Shown piece by piece: positions 9,945 to 17,685 of a stretch of 64,000 nucleotides of DNA. Origin of the DNA: Phenylobacterium deserti (GTDB lineage Bacteria > Pseudomonadota > Alphaproteobacteria > Caulobacterales > Caulobacteraceae). The notes below the pieces were generated by a model. The model did no database searches. It was not told where the DNA came from and saw nothing but the letters and a program-made list of their open reading frames with translations. The DNA lies in the NCBI GenBank assembly GCA_943332615.1, contig CALQQB010000001.1:1-64000 (forward strand), in the 5' to 3' direction. Both the position numbers and the translations under genes were made by a program. The stretch's first letter is position 1; each line of letters opens with the position of its first letter.

Positions 9945-11173
9945 GCTTCTCTTCCGCCCAGACCCGCCTGCCCAGCGTCGATGCCGTGCGCACCCACCAG
10001 CGGGTGTGGTTGGACGACACCCGCAACCGCGTGCTGGCCGGCGAGCACTTCGCCATCTGCAACGCCGACGACTTCGAGGAAGTGTTCACCACCTTTGGCA
10101 TCCCGTCGCTGGTGATCAACTATTGGAACTCGGTGGTCACCTTCTCCGAGCGCAAGGGTGACCACTACGACGCCGTCCTGGCGGAGCACGGCTACGTCCC
10201 GAACCGCTTTGCCCATGGGTTCGGCACGGCGCTGGATCCCAGCCGGGCGCCCTGGGGGGGCCTGCCGAAGCCGACCCTGATCGTCGGCACCACGCGCGAT
10301 GAGGCGCAGCTGCGGGTCACCGAACTCTGGGCCGAGGCCTTCGGCTGCGAGTGCTATCCCCTCGATTTCAGCTGGGTGTCGCAGTTCAGCCACGAGCTGC
10401 CCGAGCGCTGGTGGGAGTTCCACCGCGACCGCAGCGAAAGCATGCTCGACCTGGCCCGCGTGGATCTGCGGCTGGAGCAGATGAAGGGGCTGATCGCCCA
10501 CCTGGAGGCGATCACCGGAAAGGCCTTCAGCCTGGCGGACTTCCGCGCCGTGATGGAGCGCCTCAACGAGCAGATGAACTATTGGGAGATGGCCCGCGAC
10601 CTGGTCGCCGCCGCTCGCCCCCTGCCGGTCACCCTGCGTGACCAGATGGCGCTCTACCAGGTCACCTGGCAGCGCGGGACGCCCGAGAACCTGGCCCTGG
10701 TGAAGGCCTACTACGACGAGGTGAAGGCGCTCGTGGCCGAGGGCGCGGGCTGCTACGCCCAGGAAGAGTTCCGCGTCTACATGGCCACCAGCGGCAACGA
10801 CCCGATGTACCATGGCTACCTGCGCGAGCGGCACGGCGGGGCGATTGTCTCCAACCGCTACGCCTGCATCGCGCCGATGTACGCCAGGACGATCGAGAAT
10901 GATGATCCCCTCCGCGCCCTGGCCGCCCGCCAGCTCTTCCTGTTCGACAAGGAGCCGCACTGGGAGGTCCATGAGGCCAAGCGCTGGGGAGCGGACGCGA
11001 TCTTCGGGATCGAGCCGGAAGGCGCGCCGCCGTCGCGTTACAGCGAGGTCTGCGAAGCCGCCGGGTTCCCCTACCTCGGCCTGCCCAGGGACGCCGATGA
11101 CGCCGACATCCGCGCGCGCATCGACCGCTTCGTCGACACGCGCCTGAACGCCCGGGCGCCCGCGGCGCAGTGA
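9941..11173 (+). CDS. 2-hydroxyacyl-CoA dehydratase family subunit (HgdA/FldC-like)
   Basis: ATGA-coupled to the previous ORF; FAICNADDFEEVFTTFGIPSLVINYWNS; similar organisation to the partner subunit. Confidence 0.75.
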   Translation: MSFSSAQTRLPSVDAVRTHQRVWLDDTRNRVLAGEHFAICNADDFEEVFTTFGIPSLVINYWNSVVTFSERKGDHYDAVLAEHGYVPNRFAHGFGTALDPSRAPWGGLPKPTLIVGTTRDEAQLRVTELWAEAFGCECYPLDFSWVSQFSHELPERWWEFHRDRSESMLDLARVDLRLEQMKGLIAHLEAITGKAFSLADFRAVMERLNEQMNYWEMARDLVAAARPLPVTLRDQMALYQVTWQRGTPENLALVKAYYDEVKALVAEGAGCYAQEEFRVYMATSGNDPMYHGYLRERHGGAIVSNRYACIAPMYARTIENDDPLRALAARQLFLFDKEPHWEVHEAKRWGADAIFGIEPEGAPPSRYSEVCEAAGFPYLGLPRDADDADIRARIDRFVDTRLNARAPAAQ

Positions 11174-12393
11174 CCCCTCCCGCGGACGCGCCGCCGGCCG
11201 AGGCGGGCTGGGTCCGCACCCTCTGGGCGGTCGCGCTCGTGCAGGCGATCATGACCGGGTCGTTTACGATCATCGGGCCGACGATCCCACAAGTTCTGCC
11301 CCAGCTCGGCGTGGAGACGGTCGGCGGCGTGCGGGCCTGGACCGGGGTGCTGATGGGCGTGACCCCACTTATGGCCGCCCTGACCTCGCCACTATGGTCC
11401 AACGTCGCCGACCGCCTGGGGCGGAAGCGGATCATCGCGACAACCGCCGTCGGCAACGCGTTGCTGGCGCTGCTGATGTCGGTCTGCACGAGCGCGCCGC
11501 AACTCCTCGTCCTGCGCCTGGCCATGGGTTCGCTCAGCGGGTTCTCGGCCGCCGGGATTTCCCTGGTCGCCGGCCGCGCGCCCAGCCGGCGGCTCGGGTA
11601 CGCGCTGGGGTGGCTCTCCACCGGCCAGCTTCTCGGCATGCTGATCGGGCCCGTCGCCGGCGGGATCATCGCCGACGCCTTCCACAGCGCGCGCGCCCCG
11701 TTCCTGCTGACCGCGACCATGTCGCCGATGGCCGCCGTGCTGGTCATGCTGGTGGTGCCTAAGGAGCGCCCGGCGCACAAGGACAAGGTGGCCAGGACCG
11801 TCTGGCAGGACCTAGCCCTGGTGGCGCGGTCGCCGCTGCTGGCCCCCCTCTTCCTGGCCATGCTGCTGGCCCAGCTCGCGATCCGCAGTGTCGATCCGGT
11901 GATCGTGCTCACCGCCCAGCAGCTACTGGCGGGCAACCTGCACATGGCCTCCCTGGCCGGCTTCGCGGTCTCGGTGACCGGGCTTGGCAACCTGGCGGCC
12001 TCGCCATTCCTCGGGCGGCGCAGCGACGTCATCGGCCACCGCAAGGTGCTGCTGATCTCGCTGATCGGGGCGGCGGCCCTGACCATGCCGCAAGCGGTGG
12101 TCGGCCAGTTTCCGCTGTTCGTCATCGAGCGCTTCGGGGTGGGGATGTTTATCGGCGGGGTGCTGCCGACGCTGAACGCCCTCATCGGGCGCACCGCCGC
12201 CGACGCTGACCGCACTTCGGTCTATGGCGTGATGAGCTCGGCCACCTTCCTGGGCGGCTTCGCGGGACCACTCGCCGGCGGCATGGTCTCCGCGGCTTTC
12301 GGCCTGGGGTCGGTGTTCGTGGTCTCAAGCCTGCTCATGGTCGCGGGCCTGGTCTGGATCGTCCGCAAGATCCCGGCGGACCGCAAGGCCTGA
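11170..12393 (+). CDS. MFS transporter
   Basis: SPLWSNVADRLGRKRIIATT, LGWLSTGQLLGMLIGPVAGG, hydrophobic 12-TM profile. Confidence 0.9.
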   Translation: MTPPADAPPAEAGWVRTLWAVALVQAIMTGSFTIIGPTIPQVLPQLGVETVGGVRAWTGVLMGVTPLMAALTSPLWSNVADRLGRKRIIATTAVGNALLALLMSVCTSAPQLLVLRLAMGSLSGFSAAGISLVAGRAPSRRLGYALGWLSTGQLLGMLIGPVAGGIIADAFHSARAPFLLTATMSPMAAVLVMLVVPKERPAHKDKVARTVWQDLALVARSPLLAPLFLAMLLAQLAIRSVDPVIVLTAQQLLAGNLHMASLAGFAVSVTGLGNLAASPFLGRRSDVIGHRKVLLISLIGAAALTMPQAVVGQFPLFVIERFGVGMFIGGVLPTLNALIGRTAADADRTSVYGVMSSATFLGGFAGPLAGGMVSAAFGLGSVFVVSSLLMVAGLVWIVRKIPADRKA

Positions 12394-12410
12394 CGCCCGG
12401 GTGGATCCCT

Positions 12411-13343
12411 TCAGGTCTGCACCCAGCCCTCGTACATCGGGGCCACTTGGCTGTTCCAGGGGTGAATGGCCTTCTGCGCGAACCGCCACTCGCCCTCCCG
12501 CCGCTCTAGGAGGTCGTCGTAGTAACCCATGTTGACCACCGTCGCCGGCGAACCCACCGTCCAGGTCTCCACCTTCCAGTAGGAGAACGTCCGCCAGCCC
12601 TTGCCCTCGCGGCGGTAAAGGATGGGGAAGATCCGGTGCTGTCGGCCCCCGAAGCCCGGACGGCCGGAGGCGGCGGCGAGGAAGGTCCGTATCCCCGCCG
12701 GGGCCGTCACCTTGCCGACGCTGCCGCTTTCGAACACCGCGCCGGGCGCGAAAGCGGCGGTCATGGCCGCGACATCGGCGGTGTCGAGCGCCGTGGCGTA
12801 GGTCATCATCAGCGCTTCCATGGCCGCGCGCTCGTCGGAGGTCGGCGTGTCGGGACCCTGGAGGCCGCCCGGGACCGTGCGCAGCAGGGGCTGATCGCCC
12901 AGCGGCGGCGCGGGCCTGTCGCTGCGGATGTGGTGCAATACCTTGGACTTGATCTTCCAGCTCACGCCATTGCGCACCACTTCGTCGACGTAGGCGCCCA
13001 TGGAGCCCATCTGCACCGGCTTGCCGACTGGCGCGCTCAGCGCCTGGTAGTAGGACGTGACCCTGTAGCCGTCGCCGGAGGCCTGGAAGAACATCGGCCG
13101 GATGTGATGCTGCCGGCCCCGGAACAGGGGGTTCTTCATAGCGTTGGCCGCGAACCGATAGATGCCGTCTCGCCCCGTGAAGCGCTCGCCCGCGGCGTTG
13201 GTCACCAGCCCGTCCTCGGTGAAGCAGGAGGCGACCCCCTCGGCGTGGCCGCGGTCCATGCTGTAGCCGTAGAACAGCAGGCAGTCCTGGATCGCCAGGC
13301 GGTCCGCCAGGCCGATGGTGTCGCGCGGGATGGGTTTGGGCAT
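12411..13343 (-). CDS. tandem SnoaL-like (nuclear transport factor 2-like) domain protein
   Basis: Two repeated domains (IQDCLLFYGYSMDRGHAEGVASCFTEDGLV... / MMTYATALDTADVAAMTAAFAPGAVFE...); start MPKPIPRDT at 13343. Confidence 0.8.
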   Translation of the reverse strand: MPKPIPRDTIGLADRLAIQDCLLFYGYSMDRGHAEGVASCFTEDGLVTNAAGERFTGRDGIYRFAANAMKNPLFRGRQHHIRPMFFQASGDGYRVTSYYQALSAPVGKPVQMGSMGAYVDEVVRNGVSWKIKSKVLHHIRSDRPAPPLGDQPLLRTVPGGLQGPDTPTSDERAAMEALMMTYATALDTADVAAMTAAFAPGAVFESGSVGKVTAPAGIRTFLAAASGRPGFGGRQHRIFPILYRREGKGWRTFSYWKVETWTVGSPATVVNMGYYDDLLERREGEWRFAQKAIHPWNSQVAPMYEGWVQT

Positions 13344-13354
13344 AGCGGTCCCCC

Positions 13355-13873
13355 TCAGAGCTTGGCGACGGAAACGGTGGTGCTGTCCCAGCGCGTGATG
13401 ACCTTCTCGGCGATGCGCAGGTGCTGGCCGTCGCGCACGAAGGTGTCGGTGAACAGCCCCAGCTGCTGCATCGCCGGCGCCGGCGCGCCGGCCGTCCAAC
13501 TCAGCCGCGACCAGTAAGTGGTGGCGACGAAGGCCGAGCCCTTGGCCACCAGCTTGTTCAGCTGGATGTAGTGCGAACCGCCGGGCCCGATCGCCCGGAT
13601 CGCCGAGCGCAGGAATGCCGGCGCGCCGCCGTCAGCGGGCCGCCACAGCCGTCCCTCGATGTCGCGCACCGTCGCGTCGCGGCTGAACGCCCCGGCCGCC
13701 ATGGCCATGTCAGCATTGTCGAGACCCCACACGAAGCGGCTCTGGGTGTCCTGGATCGCCGCGCGAACCTCTGCGCTAGGCCCTTCCGCCGCGCGGGCCG
13801 GGCCCGCCGCTCCGGCCAACGCCGCGCCGAGCGGCAGAGCCGCGGACAGTTCCAATATCTGACGGCGATCCAT
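13355..13873 (-). CDS. SnoaL-like domain protein with Tat/Sec signal
   Basis: MDRRQILELSAALPLGAALAGAAGPARA leader; QSRFVWGLDNADMAMAAGAFSRDATV. Confidence 0.78.
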   Translation of the reverse strand: MDRRQILELSAALPLGAALAGAAGPARAAEGPSAEVRAAIQDTQSRFVWGLDNADMAMAAGAFSRDATVRDIEGRLWRPADGGAPAFLRSAIRAIGPGGSHYIQLNKLVAKGSAFVATTYWSRLSWTAGAPAPAMQQLGLFTDTFVRDGQHLRIAEKVITRWDSTTVSVAKL

Positions 13874-13950
13874 GGCGCTCTCCGGCCTTGACCCGCGCTC
13901 TTCGGCGCGCCCCTATTGCGCGAAAAGTACGAATGTACGAACTATAGTCA

Positions 13951-15027
13951 ATGGCGAACGGCGGGGGGATTGTGGGCGGATCAAGCTGGGTCGCGACAGC
14001 GGCCGCTCTTATCGTCGCAATGGGCTCGGCCGCGTCCGCCGCCGCAGAGCCGTTGGTGATACGCGAGCAGGGCAGTTTCTTTGTTGCCGGCGCGCCGGTT
14101 CGCCTCGAAAATCCCAGCGCGGACATCGCTGGTCCGCCCGGCCGCGCGGCGCCGAACACGCCCGGCGCCTGGACCGCGGGCCAAGCCTATGTGAGCTATC
14201 AGATTCCCGACCGGCGCAGGCTTATCCAAGGCCGGCCGGCGCCGGCCGTCATCCTGCTCCACGGCTGCTGTCTGACGGGAAAGACCTGGGAGACCACGCC
14301 TGACGGCCGCGAAGGCTGGGCCACCTATTTCGTGCGCCAGGGCTTTCCGGTCTACGTCGTCGATCAGGTGGGCCGAGGCCGCTCCGGTTTCAACCCTGCA
14401 AAGCTGAATGATGCGCGCATGAGCGGGGGCCGTTCGATCGCGCCCCCGGCCCGCGCCAAGACCGAGGAGTCCACCTGGGAAACCTTCCGGATCGGCCCGC
14501 GCCCAGGGCAGCTTTATCCCGGAGCGAAGTTTCCGATTGAGGGCAAGGATCAGTTCTTCGCCCAGATCGTCCCTGACATGAACGACTGGGCCGATGGAGA
14601 CCCCTATCGGCCCAGCGTGGAGGCGATGGTCGCGCTGGCCGCCCGGATCGGGCCGGCGATCCTCGTCGTCCACTCCCAGTCCAGCCGCATGGGCTGGAGG
14701 ATCGTCGAAGCGCGCCCGGACAGGGTCCTGGCGCTCATCCAGATCGAGGGCGACTGCAGCCCCGACGCCGCCCAATTGGCGAGCGTCTGGCGACGGGTTC
14801 CGGTGATTTCGGTCTGGGGCGGCTACATCACCCCGGAGAACTGGGGCGATCGTGAGGACGCCTGTCGGCGAACGATGAGCGACATCGCGCGGGCAGGGGG
14901 CTCTGGAACCTTCCTGAAGCTAGACGAGGTGGGCTTGCCGGGCCACGGCCACATGCTGATGCAGGATCACGGGAACCTGGACATCGCCGACAGACTGATC
15001 GCCTGGATCCGGCGCGTGCTTGGTTGA
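13951..15027 (+). CDS. secreted alpha/beta hydrolase
   Basis: Signal peptide; VILLHGCCLTGKTW, VYVVDQVGRGRSG, VVHSQSSRMGW nucleophile-elbow region, GHGHMLMQDHGN. Confidence 0.82.
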   Translation: MANGGGIVGGSSWVATAAALIVAMGSAASAAAEPLVIREQGSFFVAGAPVRLENPSADIAGPPGRAAPNTPGAWTAGQAYVSYQIPDRRRLIQGRPAPAVILLHGCCLTGKTWETTPDGREGWATYFVRQGFPVYVVDQVGRGRSGFNPAKLNDARMSGGRSIAPPARAKTEESTWETFRIGPRPGQLYPGAKFPIEGKDQFFAQIVPDMNDWADGDPYRPSVEAMVALAARIGPAILVVHSQSSRMGWRIVEARPDRVLALIQIEGDCSPDAAQLASVWRRVPVISVWGGYITPENWGDREDACRRTMSDIARAGGSGTFLKLDEVGLPGHGHMLMQDHGNLDIADRLIAWIRRVLG

Positions 15028-15261
15028 CGGGTGTGGACACCTTGCCGACCACAGTGTCGATCATGGCCTAACTGGCTCGTGGCGGTGCAGGCAGTCTGTG
15101 GCCAACTGTCTCCGGTGCCCGCCTAGGGCGTTGCGACGATTTCGACCTGGCGGCGGGACAGCCGCCTGACGTCATTCTGGATGCAGTAGAGAATTGCGGC
15201 TTCTCATACAGACACAGGCTGTTGGTACTATCCGGTGGACTGGACCATTTCGCCTCGTAAG

Positions 15262-15284
15262 TTCGAGTCCTGCCGGGCCCACCA
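15262..15284 (+). other. tRNA 3'-end-like fragment (T-loop, acceptor 3' strand, CCA)
   Basis: TTCGAGTCCTGCCGGGCCCACCA; no matching 5' half (expected GGGCCCG...) is visible upstream. Confidence 0.4.
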
Positions 15285-15359
15285 GCGCTGCTCCATGGGT
15301 GTCCAGGTGCTTGGGCATCCAGCAGGCGTCGGGCGCGACTGGGACGATCATCGCGCGCC

Positions 15360-15878
15360 TCAGACCGTCAGCGCCTCAACGACCGAGTCCAGCACGGCGC
15401 GGGCCTTGGCGCGCATCTCGTCGTCGGTTGCGTCCTGGATCGGGTGATCGACCAGCACGTAGCGCGCGCCCTCCATGCCCAGCGCCTTGCGTTGAACTTC
15501 GGCGGCCTCGGCGAACTCGCTGGAGGCGATGGAAACGGCGGGAAGACCCTGGATCTCAAACCATACGGTGTCGTGCAGACTGCACGTCGTGCATGATCCT
15601 CAATCGGCGAGGGCTTCCACCAGGACGCTGCATTCCGACTTGATCCGCAGCCGCAGGTCCGAGGGGCAGGGCTTGGCGAAGGTCGGCTTGGCGTAGCGCC
15701 TGATCTCGACCTTGGGGTAGCGGGCCGCCAGCAGGCTCTGCAGCTCGTCCAGCAGGACGTTGCCGCGCGGCTTGCTGATGTCCAGCAGGCCGATCACGCC
15801 CGAGATATCGCCGGTCCGCGCCGTGATCTGTCGCGCCACCGGCACGCGCTCGTCGGTGGGATCCAGAATTGTCGTCAT
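15360..15878 (-). CDS. selenoprotein with UGSC motif (UGA at 15600-15602 decoded as Sec)
   Basis: Starts MTTILDPTDERVPVARQ...; reads through TGA as ...SECSVLVEALAD-U-GSCTTCSLHDTVWFEIQGLPAVSIASSEFAEAAEVQRKALGMEGARYVLVDHPIQDATDDEMRAKARAVLDSVVEALTV*, 79 further codons without a stop. SECIS-like hairpin immediately downstream; tRNA-Sec, selB and selA adjacent. Confidence 0.9.
15572..15586 (-). promoter_or_regulatory. bacterial SECIS apical hairpin
   Basis: mRNA CGUGCA-GUC-UGCACG: perfect 6-bp stem with a G-starting loop, about 19 nt between the UGA and the loop, matching the known bSECIS geometry. Confidence 0.8.
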
Positions 15879-15909
15879 CGACGTTCTCCGAACTTCTGCG
15901 GCGACGCTA

Positions 15910-17496
15910 TCAGCATTCGATTTTCCTGGAAACGACGGCTGAGCCTGCCGCCCCGGTGACCCAGCCATGGAAGGCGGCGGAGAACTTCCCGGCCTCGGAA
16001 CCGGCGACGACGATGTGGATAAACTTGTCGCTGGCGAACTTCGGGGCCGGCGCCGCCAGTTGCGCCTCGGTCATCTTGGCGGCGGCCGCCAGGGGAATTC
16101 CGGCGCCGGAGACCTCATTGGAGACCATTTCGCGCAATGGTCGCGACGTCACCGCCTGGATCCGCTCGCGCAGGCGGACTTTGGCGTAGTCGCCCTCGCT
16201 GGTCAGCGTCTTGACGTGTTCGGGGCAGACCACCAGCAAGGCATCGACCGGCATCCGGTGGATCTTCGACAGGAACATGCCCTCCAGGCCCAGGCCCAGC
16301 GTGCCGGCGATCTGGTCGGGCTTGCGGGAATCCTGATCGACGATCTGCACAGGGCCGCTGGTCATGGCGAAGGCGGTTACCACCGAGTCCTCGCGCTGGA
16401 AGCCGCGCTCCACATGCAGGGGGTCCCAGGGCGAGCCTTCCTCATACTCGGCGAAGCACATGGTGAACTTCATCGGACTCGAGAGGGTTGAACGGTCCAC
16501 GCCACCGGGGCGGGCGCCGCCCAGGTTGCGCACCACCAGGCGCAGGGCGCGGCCGATGGTGGCGTTTGCGCGGTTGCCCGTGCCCAGGGCGCCCAGCTTC
16601 ATGTTCATGCCGATCCGCGCCCGGATCGGGCCATTGATCACCAGGACCGGCGAGGCGCCCATGGTGGTGGCGGTCACGCCATGCATGTTGAACGCGTCGG
16701 TGCAGACGGCCTCCACGGCGGCGATCACCACGGGCAGATATTCGGGCCGGCAGCCGGCCATCACCGCGTTGATCGCGATCTTCTCGACCGTCGCCGGGGC
16801 CATGTTGGGGGGCACCACCGCCACGATATCCTGGGCATTGCGCGTCGTGCCGGACAGCATGCGCAGCACCCGCTCCGGGGTCGGCGGCACCAGCGGCAGG
16901 CCGTCGCTGAAGCCCTGGTCGAACATGAACTCGTCGATGTCGTCAGCCGGCGCGATCTCGATCCGCCGCGCCCGGATCGGGCTGCCCTCGGCCTCGGCCA
17001 GCAGCCGGTCGTGGATGTCGGGGTCCAGGTGCTTCGAGCCGCAGCCTGGCCGCCAGTCCGGCAGCGCCGACCAGTGGACCGCCGCGGGCGGCGCGGCCAG
17101 ATCGGCGGCGATCTGCCGGGCGAGCGCCTCCCATTCCTGGCGCACGAATCCTTCCAGCGGCGCTCGCGGTGCGCCGTCGGCTCCGACCCAAAAGACCGCC
17201 GGCACGATCTCGAAGCCCCACGCCAGCGAGGTCCTGAGGGCGCTGTCATCCAGGATCGGCAGGGTCAGGCCGTGGCGGTCCTTGAGGATCGCATTGCCGT
17301 CGGCCGTCTGTCCCAGCATCCAGATGTTGGCGACATCGCCCCAGGCTTGATGGAACGCCTCCAGCACCGGCGCGGTCAGATTGCAGGTGTTGCAGTCCTC
17401 CTTCACGAAACAGATCAGGCTGGGCCGTCCCGTGGGGAACTGCCGGGTCTCGCCCGCCATGTCGCGGAGTGAGAAGGCCAACGGGGTCGCGCTCAT
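15910..17496 (-). CDS. redoxin (thioredoxin-like) domain fused to a conserved domain of unknown function; operon partner of the selenoprotein
   Basis: N-terminal LICFVKEDCNTCNLTAPVLEAFHQAW (CxxC thioredoxin-like) plus a ~350-aa C-terminal region (FSDGLPLVPPTPERVLRMLSGT...GASPVLVINGPI...); 31-nt gap to the selenoprotein start. Confidence 0.8.
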   Translation of the reverse strand: MSATPLAFSLRDMAGETRQFPTGRPSLICFVKEDCNTCNLTAPVLEAFHQAWGDVANIWMLGQTADGNAILKDRHGLTLPILDDSALRTSLAWGFEIVPAVFWVGADGAPRAPLEGFVRQEWEALARQIAADLAAPPAAVHWSALPDWRPGCGSKHLDPDIHDRLLAEAEGSPIRARRIEIAPADDIDEFMFDQGFSDGLPLVPPTPERVLRMLSGTTRNAQDIVAVVPPNMAPATVEKIAINAVMAGCRPEYLPVVIAAVEAVCTDAFNMHGVTATTMGASPVLVINGPIRARIGMNMKLGALGTGNRANATIGRALRLVVRNLGGARPGGVDRSTLSSPMKFTMCFAEYEEGSPWDPLHVERGFQREDSVVTAFAMTSGPVQIVDQDSRKPDQIAGTLGLGLEGMFLSKIHRMPVDALLVVCPEHVKTLTSEGDYAKVRLRERIQAVTSRPLREMVSNEVSGAGIPLAAAAKMTEAQLAAPAPKFASDKFIHIVVAGSEAGKFSAAFHGWVTGAAGSAVVSRKIEC

Positions 17497-17544
17497 GGGG
17501 CCGTCCTCATCTTGGCGTCTGAGCCCAGGCTCGGCCCGCAGGGT

Positions 17545-17639
17545 TGGCGGAGGTGGATGGGAATCGAACCCACCACACGCCTTTGGGACGTGTCACTGGT
17601 TTTGAAGACCAGGGAAGCCACCAGACTCCAGTCACCTCC
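17545..17639 (-). tRNA. selC: tRNA-Sec (anticodon UCA at 17603-17605)
   Basis: Minus strand GGAGGTGACTGGAGTCTGGTGGCTTCCCTGGTCTTCAAAACCAGTGACACGTCCCAAAGGCGTGTGGTGGGTTCGATTCCCATCCACCTCCGCCA: CUUCAAA anticodon loop, long variable arm, G73, encoded CCA, 95 nt. Confidence 0.97.
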
Positions 17640-17685
17640 AGAGCGGCTGACACTAGAGCGGGTTCCGTGGAACGCCGAAGCGGTT

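Noticed and set aside
15600-15968. 123-aa ORF as a complete small protein or pseudogene
   Set aside because: Its stop is the TGA of the UGSC motif with a SECIS-like hairpin and a conserved-looking continuation; better explained as a selenoprotein.
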